A DNA stretch of 64,000 nt from Coemansia sp. RSA 487 (GCA_027577595.1 JANBRJ010000092.1:1-64000), one strand, 5' to 3'. Counted from the stretch's first letter, positions 21,121 to 30,819 are shown. The notes: generated from the letters alone by a model not told the origin. Made by a program: numbers and translations.

Positions 21121-22646
21121 ATGTCTCGTACCCTCTGTTGATTCGGCAACGGTTGTTTATTTTTCATTCCATGTATATAATATGTTTTAGTGTGCGCAGT
21201 TTTTTCTACCTTTAGATGCGTCTAGCTATGTAGATTCCATTTTCTTTATTTTTATCATACAGCTATCTTGTCAAGGGAGGGGAGGTTTGTAAAAGTACTG
21301 TTGCGTTTTGTGCGGTGACCTGCAAGTCCATTAGATGTTTGGATAGAATTTAAACGAGTATTATTATACGAGGAGCTTCCCGTCGTTTTTGGCAGGGGCT
21401 CCTCGGGTTTAAATAGAACTGAACAAACATAAACAGAGCTATTACATGTCAACACGTAGAAAAATGTAACAAACGCTGTGCGAGGATCTGTATTCTCGGA
21501 TACCGGAAGCGACCAATAATAGTAATTGTGAACAGCTGTCAGAGCGCATACAATAGCAATAGCAAAGGGATAATTCGTCGTCACATTAGCTTGAGCTCGT
21601 CAAGTCCAGGTGCTGAGGCCCATTAGCAGCTGACGTGGGTATAGCGGTCCCTTCGAGTGTTGGACCTGGCGGGTCGACGGCTGGTGCTCCTCTCTCGGTT
21701 GTCGCAACAGTACAACCTCCTGGCACTGTATTTAGTTTTCAGACGAATTTCGGATCAGGAGCTAATATATGCAAGTGCGAAGAGTAACTTGAGCAAAATT
21801 CACGTATGAAAACCTTGATCAGCTGACACTCCTGGAATTCCACAAAATAAGTGTTAGCATTATTATCATGTGACTGCTTTCCTGTATATGTTATTCGATT
21901 TGATCATACCACTTAAGCCCTTATTATAAATGCTTGAAGAGGCGTATTAAAATTCTAAAATTAGAGGCTGGCTTTCTCTCGTCTTTTCTCTTTTGTCTAA
22001 GGCATACCTGCTCTCAGACCCAAAGGCACCAGGCTCGATTCCTAGAGACTGCTGCTGCTGCCATCCATTGTGTAAGGCGAGTTTCCACAGCAACAAGGAC
22101 AAGAAACTCCCGTTGATGTCATCGCACCTTCCAACAGGTTTGCCAGTGGTGTTCTCCCCTTAGGGCGAGAACGCTTAATGGTACTAAAGACTGTGGTTCT
22201 GGAAGTACATCATCGCCGGTGAGCATTACTTTGCTTTGTTATGTTTTGTGTTTCTGATTGAATATTTTTTACTGATGATTATTTTGTATGGACTGCTTTC
22301 TCTTGCAGACAATGCAAAACGCTCGACTTTTACACGTCATGATAGCGTTGTCTTATACAAACCTCTCTTCGAAAAAGACCAACTCTTTTGTCTTTTTTAG
22401 TTCTCAGCTTGTCCAAACATAATTGTTTTCATTGCTTTGAATACACATTATACAACAATAGTTTAGCCTTGTGTCCATATCTGGTGTTGTCCGTTTTTAT
22501 TTTCGATTCCTGTTTGGAGAGTTTTATAGCCTATTGTCTTTGGCAGAAAATCACGATGGAGGGGGGCGGGGCGTTAGGAGAAGACCCTTTAAAATGGATG
22601 TGGCCTTCTAAATGCCAATAAGAAATGTAATTATACACGTTTCGGA
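21121..22646. other. Spacer between C2H2 and PRKRIP1 genes
   Basis: 1.5 kb that should contain the 3' ends of two convergent genes. It holds one minus-strand hydrophobic frame (listed separately). The part from about 21,950 to 22,640 shows only short frames. No repeat or RNA gene was recognised. Confidence 0.4.
21255..21584 (-). CDS. Hydrophobic hypothetical protein fragment (two membrane segments)
   Basis: This frame opens with GTG and has no ATG start, so it is either an exon or a remnant. It encodes two likely membrane helices (AIAIVCALTAVHNYYYW; FVTFFYVLTCNSSVYVCSVL) and then a polar tail of about 55 residues rich in Ser, Asn and Lys. This pattern resembles the last two helices and tail of a multi-pass receptor or transporter. 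The same frame can be followed upstream past a single stop to a polar, Arg/Gln-rich stretch near 21,700. Earlier helices were not found, so a decayed gene is possible. Confidence 0.27.
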   Translation of the reverse strand: MTTNYPFAIAIVCALTAVHNYYYWSLPVSENTDPRTAFVTFFYVLTCNSSVYVCSVLFKPEEPLPKTTGSSSYNNTRLNSIQTSNGLAGHRTKRNSTFTNLPSLDKIAV

Positions 22647-23150
22647 TTATTCTGTTTGCAACCTTTCTTTACTGTTTGGACTTTCGCCTTTTGAACCACG
22701 GCTCTTCTGCTTCCGCTTCTGACGTTTAGCTCTATTCTTAGCAGTCTTTTCCTCGTCCTTGCGTTTCAATGAAGCTATTTCGGTTTCAAACGTGCCCTTT
22801 GCCTCATCTTCAGCCGCTTCTTTCTCCATTAATTGCACACGGAAATTTTCCTTTCGCCGTTGGTTGCGGTATGTATGGAAATCGCTGCTGCCAGCACCAG
22901 CGCTGGATCCACGGACATTAAGCACGATCTCTGGTGGTGCCTTTATCATTGGGCTTTTGGAGTTGGCAATTTCGATCGGTCGATCCATATTCTTCATTAG
23001 TTTTTCAATATGGTGTCTCTGGTTCCGTATTTCCTTACTGCCAGGATCGGCTCTTCTCGGTTTAGTTTCCTCATCTTCCTGTATGCTTGGTTTGTCGTTC
23101 TCTGTTGGATGTGTGTCACCGCTGCTTCTTTTATTGTTTTGCATTGCCAT
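22647..23150 (-). CDS. PRKRIP1-like spliceosomal protein (DUF1168 family)
   Basis: 167 residues, very hydrophilic. The family core is clear: KAPPEIVLNVRGSSAGAGSS followed by DFHTYRNQRRKENFR (residues ~70-108), then a long charged helix (LMEKEAAEDEAKGTFETEIA) and a Lys/Arg-rich tail with RAKRQKRKQKSRG. Human PRKRIP1 is a component of the catalytic spliceosome with a long single helix. The size matches (human 184). Two near ATGs (MAM) make the start ambiguous by two codons. It is head to head with SURF6, 374 bp apart. Confidence 0.9.
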   Translation of the reverse strand: MAMQNNKRSSGDTHPTENDKPSIQEDEETKPRRADPGSKEIRNQRHHIEKLMKNMDRPIEIANSKSPMIKAPPEIVLNVRGSSAGAGSSDFHTYRNQRRKENFRVQLMEKEAAEDEAKGTFETEIASLKRKDEEKTAKNRAKRQKRKQKSRGSKGESPNSKERLQTE

Positions 23151-23524
23151 TTTCTATAGTTAACAGTGATATGGTGATAAAAAAGAAGCAATCAAAACTG
23201 CAATGTATAATAGTGCACTCGAGAAAGAACTGGCTCAGATATTTGGCCAAACGTTCTTTATTTCGCACACTTGATGACTGCTTTCTGAACGATGGCTAAT
23301 AGATATGGGGAGCAAAGCTATTACAGTTTACTGATTTGATTAGATATTGTTGATTCGAACTTTTTTGGGTGAAGAAAGTTTTTTTTCTAGGACAAGCATA
23401 CATCGCATCTTTCAGACCTCAGCTTTTTCTTCTGTCCCTGCTGTTTTTCATGATCTTTTCTTTATTCAGTATATCTCAAGACGTAATAATAATATTATTT
23501 AACTAATACCAAGAGACAATAAAA
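23151..23524. promoter_or_regulatory. Shared divergent promoter of PRKRIP1 and SURF6/RRP14 genes
   Basis: 374 bp of AT-rich sequence between opposed start codons, with T-rich tracts near 23,360-23,470. No distinct element was recognised. Confidence 0.4.
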
Positions 23525-24769
23525 ATGGAGCAGCCAAGTATCGATGAGCTCAAAGCAAGCTTGAAAAAGCATGCACAGGCTTTTGATGAGCTTTTGCGGC
23601 TAATACCGCCAAAATTCTATCTTCCCGAAGAGCATGCGCAGATTCTCAATAATCGGTACATGAAGAACACCAAGAAGGATACAGAGACAAAGAAGAAGAG
23701 CGAACAGCGCAAGGCGCGTGCCTCTGCAAAATCTGCACGACTAGACCCCGATAACGCCAGGACTGTTCAGGACATGCAATCGGCCAAACTCGAAAAGCTG
23801 GATAAGACAAAGAACAAGCTGGCGCATACCAACGGTAACATTGCTTCTAATGGTAGCAGTGTATCAGGTGGTGACGACTGGGAGGACATTGACGATGGCG
23901 ATGCTCCTAGTTCAACCAAAATGGCTATTGATGTGGATGGTACGGGTGAAGAGGCACAGAATCAGCTTGAAGCCAACACAGATGCTATCAAGCCGATGCC
24001 GCCAGCGCAATCAATCAACGATCTGCGCGACCGTTTGCAAGCGCGTATCCAATCGTTGCGTCAGAAGCGCAAGGCCCCAGAGGACGACGGTTCCCGTGAA
24101 GCATTACTAGAGAAGCGTATGAAGCGGCGGGAGAACACAAAGGAGGCCAAGGCCAAGGCCAAGAAATCTGCCGGCGGTGTGGTAAAGGAGCAAGTCCTCG
24201 GCAAGAATACGCCTGGATCTAACGATTCTGGTAGCGGCGGTTTTGCCAACGGTGAAGGCTCGGTCAAGAACAACGTGCTATTTGGTAAGCTCGTAAACGG
24301 TACGCAAAAGAAGAAAAAGTCCATTCAAGTCAAGCAGCAGCTGGCCAACATCGAGGGCAAGAAGAAGGACCTGGAGGAGCTAAGGAAGGTTGATGCCAAC
24401 AAGGCTAACGAACTTGAGGAGAAGGACAAATGGAGCAAGGCGCTGGGGCTGGCCAAGGGCGAGAAGGTCAAGGACGACGTCAAGCTTCTGCGCAAGACAG
24501 TTCGGCGTGAAGAGCAGAAGAAGCGGAAGAGCAGCCGCGAGTGGAGCGACCGCAAGAAGGACGAGAAGAAGAAGCTAAAGGAACGCACTGACAAGCGTGA
24601 AGCAAACATCAAGGCCCGCGTCGACGCAAAGAAGATGAAGAAGCAGGGAAAGTCGAAAAAGTCCATTGCGCGTGTCATCAAGGGCTCTAAGGATAAGGGC
24701 GGCTTCAAAAAGAAGGGCCCAGCGCAGAAGGCGCGCCCAGGATTTGAAGGAAAGGCGTCTAAGAAATAA
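23525..24769 (+). CDS. RRP14: Ribosome-biogenesis protein SURF6/RRP14
   Basis: 414 residues. The N-terminal signature HAQAFDELLRLIPPKFYLPE (residues ~16-35) is that of the SURF6 N-terminal domain. The C-terminal two fifths (~265-414) are an extremely Lys/Arg-rich helical region, KLLRKTVRREEQKKRKSS, and end GFKKKGPAQKARPGFEGKA, as in the family. The protein acts in the nucleolus in early 60S (and 40S) assembly. The middle is acidic (DDWEDIDDGD) and Gly/Ser-rich. Length is close to yeast Rrp14 (434). No intron is seen. Codon use shifts to GC-ending AAG/CGC in the basic part. Confidence 0.95.
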   Translation: MEQPSIDELKASLKKHAQAFDELLRLIPPKFYLPEEHAQILNNRYMKNTKKDTETKKKSEQRKARASAKSARLDPDNARTVQDMQSAKLEKLDKTKNKLAHTNGNIASNGSSVSGGDDWEDIDDGDAPSSTKMAIDVDGTGEEAQNQLEANTDAIKPMPPAQSINDLRDRLQARIQSLRQKRKAPEDDGSREALLEKRMKRRENTKEAKAKAKKSAGGVVKEQVLGKNTPGSNDSGSGGFANGEGSVKNNVLFGKLVNGTQKKKKSIQVKQQLANIEGKKKDLEELRKVDANKANELEEKDKWSKALGLAKGEKVKDDVKLLRKTVRREEQKKRKSSREWSDRKKDEKKKLKERTDKREANIKARVDAKKMKKQGKSKKSIARVIKGSKDKGGFKKKGPAQKARPGFEGKASKK

Positions 24770-25137
24770 AGTGATCTGGCTCACTTTGCACGCACATACA
24801 TTCTCTTTTTTTCTCGCTCAATATCAGTTCAGCTCCTGTAAAAGTGCTGAGCGAAACAAGAGTTTTCATATATATTCAACTACATCTGTTCCCTTTGGTT
24901 TAATTGAGTCGATTGAAGTTGTGCTTGCCTAGACATGGACCTGGTGTTAATATTATTCTCTTGATCCAAAGCGTGACAAAATTTGGAGTTTAAAGACAGC
25001 GCAAACACTTTAACTTCACTTCCCTTTATCTTTTCGCAATTCTTTCTTTCTTTATCTGTGCTTTTTTGTTATTATCTTTCATCAATTTTTTTTACTAGAG
25101 CAAGAACAGCATCTTTTGATAGAGCCAGACAAGGATA
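24770..25137. other. Spacer between SURF6 and sirtuin genes
   Basis: 368 bp holding the SURF6 3' UTR and the sirtuin promoter; pyrimidine-rich near 25,020-25,090. Nothing else is recognised. Confidence 0.4.
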
Positions 25138-26106
25138 ATGCCCCCAAACGCTCGCGTAAAGATAAAGGGGCTCTATGGGTTGCCCAAGATGCGGACACCA
25201 GTAACATCCATAGTGTTGGACACAGTCGCAGCGTTTTTCAAACGGCACGAGGGAAGCGCTCTTGCGCTCACAGGCGCAGGGGTCAGCGTTCCGTCGGGAA
25301 TACCAGACTACAGAGGGACCAGCGGCACATATCGTATCCACGGGAGCTACCGACCAATTCTGCACCACGAGCTGGTGTCACAGCACGAGTCCCGGCAGCG
25401 GTACTGGGCACGGTCGTTCTTTGGGATCCGGCCGGCATTCAGAGCAGATCCTAACGCAATTCACTACTCGTTTGCAAAGCTCGAAGCGCTGGGCTATCTG
25501 TCGGGATTGATCACGCAGAATGTCGACGGGCTGCATTCAAAGGCAGGCAGCAGAAACGTCCTGGAACTCCATGGAACCCTGAAAAGCGTGCGATGCCTGA
25601 ACTGTGGCCACGAGGAAAGCAGAGACGTGTTCCAGCAAAGACTGGAGAGGCTGAATCCAGAGTGGGTTGAATTTAACAATGCGTTGGCAAGCTCTGACGA
25701 AAAACCAGTCCGCCGGCCCGACGGTGACGTCGACCTGCCGCCCAATCTGAGCTATGAGGAGTTTGTGTACCCTACGTGCGAGACCTGCGAAGTGGGTCAC
25801 TTCATGCCGACTGTGGTGTTTTTCGGCGGGAACGTCGCTGATTCTGTTCGTATGCAATCGTACGAGATGGTAGATGCAGCCAATGCGTTGTTTGTGTGTG
25901 GGACAAGTCTTGCGACCTTCAGCGCATATCGCCTTGTCAAGCGAGCAAGAGAGCAAGGGAAGGAGGTGCTGATCGCAAACTATGGTGAAACAAGAGGTGA
26001 TAACGACGCAACCGTCAAGTTCGAGGCGCCGGCTGAGGAGCTTCTTCCCCCAGTTGTTGGATCGCTTGAACCAAGATCCAGCAGCATTGCCTCCTTTGTT
26101 TCTTGA
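25138..26106 (+). CDS. NAD-dependent deacylase, class II sirtuin (SIRT4-like)
   Basis: 322 residues with the full sirtuin core. NAD-site motifs are LTGAGVSVPSGIPDYRG (~42-58) and ITQNVDGLHSKAGS (~120), with catalytic ELHG (~140). Four zinc cysteines come as CLNCG and CETC. The late motif VVFFGGNVAD and the class II-type GTSLATFSAYRLV follow. The insertion between the cysteine pairs (RPDGDVDLPPNLSYEEFVYP) and the FGGNV form match SIRT4-like proteins, which are mitochondrial ADP-ribosyltransferases or lipoamidases in animals. The start (MPPNARVKIKGLYGL) has basic residues and could target mitochondria, but this is not clear. No intron is seen. Confidence 0.92.
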   Translation: MPPNARVKIKGLYGLPKMRTPVTSIVLDTVAAFFKRHEGSALALTGAGVSVPSGIPDYRGTSGTYRIHGSYRPILHHELVSQHESRQRYWARSFFGIRPAFRADPNAIHYSFAKLEALGYLSGLITQNVDGLHSKAGSRNVLELHGTLKSVRCLNCGHEESRDVFQQRLERLNPEWVEFNNALASSDEKPVRRPDGDVDLPPNLSYEEFVYPTCETCEVGHFMPTVVFFGGNVADSVRMQSYEMVDAANALFVCGTSLATFSAYRLVKRAREQGKEVLIANYGETRGDNDATVKFEAPAEELLPPVVGSLEPRSSSIASFVS

Positions 26107-26390
26107 GCGCCGCTCTATGCCTAGCCACTGATCTCTTGCGGTGTTATGTTTAATACCCGTGTCGCTGAAGGTGCTGATTTGGTTCCAGAAAATACTCCAT
26201 AGGTTTGCACCTGATCTAATCCCAAGTGCAGCATGAAGGTGAGATGTTTTTTCCAGCTCATCAAGCGATTTTGATCTGGCTGCGAAAAATGCAGTTTTGC
26301 TTTTATTTTCCTTTCTTTTCTTTCAGCTGTATCTTGCATTGTGTTTGTCTTAATTTCTGTATCCTTTTTACTTCCCGTCATAGTCAAATT

Positions 26391-27155
26391 ATGAGTAATT
26401 CGGCTTCCAGTGCGCTAGCCCCGGCACTTTCTGCCTCCCTGTCGCTACTAGAAATCCAACAGCAGCAAATTATAGCCCGCTTGCGGGCTATTTACACACA
26501 GCTGTCTCAGGGAGACAAATGCGAACAGGGCGAGCTCTTGCCTACGCTTACATACTACATAAACCAAGCGAACAGCATCCAGCGACGGATGATGCTTATA
26601 CATAGCCGTATGGGCGATCTGAAGCGGCGCTCTGAGCGGCTCCGCGCACACCATGCCAAACAAAACCAAGATATGACACACTGGGTGGAGCAGGAACAGA
26701 GCAGACAGGTTCCTGAAGCGATTGTTGCTTTGGTGCCCAAGAACCAGATGATGTTTAGCCCCAGCATCGCTGCTGAGCAAAACGAGCAAGGAATGTCGTC
26801 GTCGTCGCTACCAGTGTCGCCGTTCGTGGATAGAATCAAAGTGGCGGCCACAACGAGATCTGCGCGCTCATCTCCACCGCCATTGCATTCTGCTAGTTTG
26901 TTCGATGCGTCTCTAGAGCGCACTGGTTCTCTAGGTGGACGAGATAGAAGCAATAGCAGCAGTAGCAGCACCAATCCTCTAAAGATAGTCAATGCCGCTA
27001 CACCAGCGTCTTTACAAGCACAGGTTCGATCGTCGAGCCCAACTCCCAGCGTTGCATCCACGGTGGACTCGATTGCACGGCCATCAGATTCTGTGCCGAT
27101 CGCCATGGTCAAGCGCAAGGGAAAGCGGCGAGTACGTGTTCCAACCATCGAATAA
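26391..27155 (+). CDS. BLOC-1 subunit 6 (pallidin)-like protein
   Basis: The open frame reaches back to 26226, but the first part is pyrimidine-rich leader. ATG at 26391 follows TTCCCGTCATAG, a possible leader-intron acceptor, and gives 254 residues. Residues ~15-110 are a coiled coil, LLEIQQQQIIARLRAIYTQL then YYINQANSIQRRMMLIHSRM and KRRSERLRAHHAKQNQDM, with the spacing of pallidin (AKLVNIRKEMLMLHEKTSKL in human). The C-terminal ~145 residues are Ser/Pro-rich and disordered, ending in a basic patch KRKGKRRVRV; animal pallidin lacks such a tail. BLOC-1 acts in endosomal sorting. The name rests on coiled-coil similarity, so it is tentative. Confidence 0.6.
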   Translation: MSNSASSALAPALSASLSLLEIQQQQIIARLRAIYTQLSQGDKCEQGELLPTLTYYINQANSIQRRMMLIHSRMGDLKRRSERLRAHHAKQNQDMTHWVEQEQSRQVPEAIVALVPKNQMMFSPSIAAEQNEQGMSSSSLPVSPFVDRIKVAATTRSARSSPPPLHSASLFDASLERTGSLGGRDRSNSSSSSTNPLKIVNAATPASLQAQVRSSSPTPSVASTVDSIARPSDSVPIAMVKRKGKRRVRVPTIE

Positions 27156-27372
27156 CCGCAGCTAACACATTTTTCAGTTTGACTTTGCAGAGCATGAACT
27201 CTCCCCATAAAATGCTTGATCAGCGTGAAAAAGATTTGGCTGAATGTCGACTCTCAGTATCCCTCCCCCGCGCAATTTTTGTACCTTCACAGTCAGCACC
27301 ATCATTCTTACACGTTCTCTTTAGCTTTTCATCATCTATAACAACACAGAGTAGGAGCTGTTAAACTAGACC

Positions 27373-28521
27373 ATGGATGTGTCACAGGCAATACTGGGCG
27401 AAGAGATCAACAAGGAGACCGAGTCATTGTATAAAAAGGAGAAGAAGCTCGGCGAAGGTACATACGCTGTTGTTTACCTAGGCCATCATGTCAAAACGCA
27501 GCGAAAGGTGGCAATAAAAAAAATCAAACTTGGAAACATGCGCAGCGGGCTGGACATGTCAGCAATCCGCGAAGTGAAGGCGCTTCGCGAGCTGCGGCAC
27601 CCCAATGTCATAGAACTCATTGATGTTTTTTCGCATAAGACAAACCTGAATCTGGTACTGGAGTTTCTGAATACTGACCTGGAGAACGTCATAAAGGATA
27701 GGAGCTTAGTTTTCATGCCTGCCGACATCAAGAGCTGGATGATGATGGCGTTGCGCGGGCTGGACCACTGCCATAAGTGCTGGCTGCTCCACCGCGATCT
27801 CAAGCCCAACAACTTTTTGATTGCCTCGGACGGCCAGCTCAAGCTTGCCGATTTTGGCCTGGCCCGTGAGTTCGGCGATGTCAAGCGTGCAATGACCTCG
27901 CAGACTGTCACCCGCTGGTACCGCGCACCTGAGCTTTTACTGGGCGCTGCTAACTACACTGGGTCGATAGATATTTGGGCAATGGGGTGTATTTTTGCAG
28001 AGCTCTTGCTTCGGGCACCATATCTTCCGGGCGATTCTGATCTGGAACAATTGACGACGATATTCAAGGCCCGTGGAACGCCAACTGAGGATGACTGGCC
28101 CGGTATGTCGAAGCTTCCTATGGGATTCAACTTTGAAAAGTACCCGAAGCCGTCGCTGGCTGATCTGTTCCATGGCGCGTCTGAAGATGCGCTTGATCTA
28201 ATGAACCGAATGCTTACGTACAACCCAGTCACGCGGATAACTGCAGCAGAAGCACTTCAGCATCCGTACTTTAGAAACTTTCCAAGACCCACGCGGCCTG
28301 CAAAGCTCCCACGGCCAAAGCAAGAGGCTGTTGCTATTAATGCTGACGATGGCGACCAGGACAACGAAAGTGGCAAGAAAAAGCGCCAATTCAAGGATGC
28401 GTTCAATGGGGACGTATTTTCGGATGCAAACACGAGCACAGCAGCAGAACGCAGCAGTCGCAGCAAGGATTCTCAGCCAGCAGCCAAGCGAATGGATCTA
28501 CGAATATCGTCACCAGCGTAG
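27373..28521 (+). CDS. CDK7: Cyclin-dependent kinase 7 (Kin28/Mcs6), TFIIH kinase
   Basis: 382 residues. A complete kinase domain: glycine loop LGEGTYAVVYLG (~26-37), VAIKKIK with the lysine, the cyclin-binding helix as GLDMSAIREVKALREL, the CDK7-specific catalytic loop LLHRDLKPNNFLIA (~141), DFGLARE and the T-loop MTSQTVTRWYRAPELL. In this family the T-loop threonine is phosphorylated. CDK7 with cyclin H and MAT1 phosphorylates the RNA polymerase II CTD in TFIIH. A C-terminal extension (~310-382) is charged, with KKKRQ and AAKRMDLR basic clusters. Length is close to human (346) and yeast Kin28 (306) plus the tail. No intron is seen. Confidence 0.95.
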   Translation: MDVSQAILGEEINKETESLYKKEKKLGEGTYAVVYLGHHVKTQRKVAIKKIKLGNMRSGLDMSAIREVKALRELRHPNVIELIDVFSHKTNLNLVLEFLNTDLENVIKDRSLVFMPADIKSWMMMALRGLDHCHKCWLLHRDLKPNNFLIASDGQLKLADFGLAREFGDVKRAMTSQTVTRWYRAPELLLGAANYTGSIDIWAMGCIFAELLLRAPYLPGDSDLEQLTTIFKARGTPTEDDWPGMSKLPMGFNFEKYPKPSLADLFHGASEDALDLMNRMLTYNPVTRITAAEALQHPYFRNFPRPTRPAKLPRPKQEAVAINADDGDQDNESGKKKRQFKDAFNGDVFSDANTSTAAERSSRSKDSQPAAKRMDLRISSPA

Positions 28522-29056
28522 CATGTCTTCTTTTGGCGTTTCGTCGCTGTTTCTAAAAGTAACATCAGCCAAAGAAATAATAGAATGCCGATTTCGAGGC
28601 AATGCTCATCCTTATGGCCGTGTGGTCTGGAAAGTCCGAACGACAAGCTCCGGGCTCGGCCGAGCATGAATATATTTCGGACAGCATGGGCTCCGCTACT
28701 GCTTTAACCGCAACATGATATCTCACCCTTATCCTTTTGGTCTCTAGCAACTCATGCTTCTCGAAAACTTATGTGACGGCTATCAGATATGCAGCTGTGA
28801 TAGTCAACATTCAATTTGGCGGAAATATTAAAGATGCAGCAGATAGTGTGCAACCATCAAACTAAATCTCTCAGCATCACAGATCCTAGTCCTACCCCGT
28901 ATTTAAATGGGCATGCCTATGCTGGTTGAGCTTTTTTCTCTCTCCATTAAACGTTTTTTTTTCTTTCATTCTTCTAAAAATATTTATCTATTTTTTCTTT
29001 TTTAGTTGTACCTTTTAAAGTTCCTTCTTTCGTATCCTTTGTCTTGCTAAAATATA
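28522..29056. other. Spacer between CDK7 and CDF transporter genes
   Basis: 535 bp with the CDK7 3' UTR and a T-rich promoter tract (about 28,930-29,030) before the transporter ATG. Short frames only. Confidence 0.45.
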
Positions 29057-30478
29057 ATGACCAGTATTCAGTGCCAGAGGTTGCTGCGGCATCCGCCATC
29101 GTCATCGTGGCTCCACCAATGGATGAAACCAACTGGGCTGGCAGTACCAGCCCGATTCATATCCATTTACAATGGCAGCAGATCCAAAGACGGGAACAAC
29201 AGCAGACCGTGGACGAAAAAGGAAGCTTCGGTGTTACGGGACACAGCCAGTAACTTTTCCAGCTTCTCGCATACGCTACGCAAAGAGAGCAACAGCACGG
29301 CAGAACCCAGAGAAAGCCATCATTCGCATTCACATTCACATGGCCTGTTTAGCGTGCACACGCATGGAAGCGAGGATCATGCAAGCAAGATCGAGCTTCT
29401 GGAGCACAACAAGGCTGGCTCGCGTATTACGCTAATCGGAATGGGCGCAAACTTTGGTATGAGTGTGGCAAAAGGCTTGGCCGGAGTGCATTTCCACAGC
29501 TCAGCGCTACTGGCTGACGCTGCGCACTCTATGAGCGATATCATTGGTGATCTTGTAACTTTATACACGTTCCGAAAGTCGCGCCAGCCTGTGGATGCCG
29601 GCCATCCGTACGGGTATGGGCGGTACGAGGCCCTTGGTACCCTCTTTATCAGTGCCTTTCTTGTCGCATCGGGCTTTGGGATCGGTGCGCATGCGCTGGA
29701 GCAAGTTGTGCACTTGTTGCCTGATACGTTTTCTGCGTTTAGTGCGTCGTCGCACAGCATGGTTGAGTCTGCTCGGGAAATCGCTGGCGCTGTGGTGAAT
29801 AGCAGCAGTGATACTGCGGCATCTGTCGCCTCTGGAGGAACTACAAATGCAGCCCCAGGATCGTCATCGCTGCTTGGGCACTCGCATAGTCATAGCCATG
29901 GAATGCATACCGTTGTCGATGGCACTGTAGTGGTTGATCCGCGAGCAATATGGTTCGGCATTGGATCAATCGTGGTAAACGAGGCATTGTACCAGGCGAC
30001 GATGAAGGTTGGTAAGCGCACAAAGTCTAATGTGCTGATAGCAAATGCATGGCATCACCGCAGCGACTCGCTGACAAGTCTGGTATCTGTTGGTGCGATC
30101 GGAGGCGCGCTCATGGGATTCCCTGTTCTCGACGCTGTCGGCGGACTGGTCGTTAGCACGATGCTTGCCTGGAGCGGTGCAACAATGACAATGGATGCTG
30201 TAAAGGAAATCACAGATACTCCTCCGTCTGCACAGTACACCGACGACATCCACAAGGTAGTGCGTGAGGCTGTGGAAAAGGTGCCGCAAATACACAAGTT
30301 TGGCGATATTATGTGCCGCAAGTCTGGTCCATTCATACATGTGCATGTTGCTTTGACATTCGACAAGAACGAAAGAGCTGTGGACATAGAAGACGCTGTG
30401 TCACACATACGGTCGCAATTGCGTGCAAAACTAGCGTTTGTGCAAAAAGTTGATGTAGAAATTCGAGCCGACCAGTAA
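29057..30478 (+). CDS. CDF-family metal transporter, mitochondrial (MMT1/2-like)
   Basis: 473 residues. An Arg/Ser/Trp-rich N-terminus (MTSIQCQRLLRHPPSSSWLH) looks like a mitochondrial presequence. A His cluster HHSHSHSHGLFSVHTHG (~95-111) precedes the membrane domain. The cation-site helices are LLADAAHSMSDIIGD (TM2, ~151) and NAWHHRSDSLTSL (TM5, ~329), both HxxxD. A second His run, LGHSHSHSHGMH, lies in the TM4-TM5 side loop. The C-terminal cytoplasmic domain ends KVDVEIRADQ. The order and GHPYGYGRYEALG fit the MMT branch, linked in yeast to mitochondrial iron export. The His-rich loops would also suit zinc, so the metal is left open. Confidence 0.85.
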   Translation: MTSIQCQRLLRHPPSSSWLHQWMKPTGLAVPARFISIYNGSRSKDGNNSRPWTKKEASVLRDTASNFSSFSHTLRKESNSTAEPRESHHSHSHSHGLFSVHTHGSEDHASKIELLEHNKAGSRITLIGMGANFGMSVAKGLAGVHFHSSALLADAAHSMSDIIGDLVTLYTFRKSRQPVDAGHPYGYGRYEALGTLFISAFLVASGFGIGAHALEQVVHLLPDTFSAFSASSHSMVESAREIAGAVVNSSSDTAASVASGGTTNAAPGSSSLLGHSHSHSHGMHTVVDGTVVVDPRAIWFGIGSIVVNEALYQATMKVGKRTKSNVLIANAWHHRSDSLTSLVSVGAIGGALMGFPVLDAVGGLVVSTMLAWSGATMTMDAVKEITDTPPSAQYTDDIHKVVREAVEKVPQIHKFGDIMCRKSGPFIHVHVALTFDKNERAVDIEDAVSHIRSQLRAKLAFVQKVDVEIRADQ

Positions 30479-30707
30479 AAAATGTAATAATTGCAGAAGA
30501 TCAATAACACGTCACCATACTGGCTCACAAAGGGCATAGTCTGCAAACCAATGTTAATTCGAGGATTTAGCTATATTTAGAAAAGATATGAAAAATTAGA
30601 GAAAATATAAGCAACATACACAAAAATGCCAGCAAATACACACGACACTTGTTTTTTTTTCCTTTGGGGACAATTAGATGTGTAGTGTAGAGAAGAAGAA
30701 GAAGAAG

Positions 30708-30738
<31 letters not shown>

Positions 30739-30819
30739 GGAAGAAGAAGAAGAACGGTTGGATATGGCGAATATCAACAGAGAAAGAGTTAACAATAGAC
30801 CAGAGTAAACATGAGGAGC
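30479..30819. other. Spacer between convergent CDF and SVF1 genes, with a microsatellite
   Basis: 341 bp that must hold both 3' UTRs. It contains the GAA tract listed separately and otherwise AT-rich sequence. Confidence 0.5.
30690..30755. repeat. GAA trinucleotide microsatellite
   Basis: About 20 GAA/AGA units with a single TGG interruption near 30737, in the space between two convergent stops and so probably within the SVF1 3' UTR or just beyond it. Confidence 0.95.

Noticed and set aside
22020-22050. GGCTCGATTCC resembling a tRNA B box
   Set aside because: Only a 3-bp stem forms around it and no matching A box or anticodon arm was found.
26226-26390. N-terminal extension of the pallidin-like protein
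   Set aside because: Phe/Cys-rich translation of a T-rich leader that contains donor- and acceptor-like sites; the ATG at 26391 fits the family.
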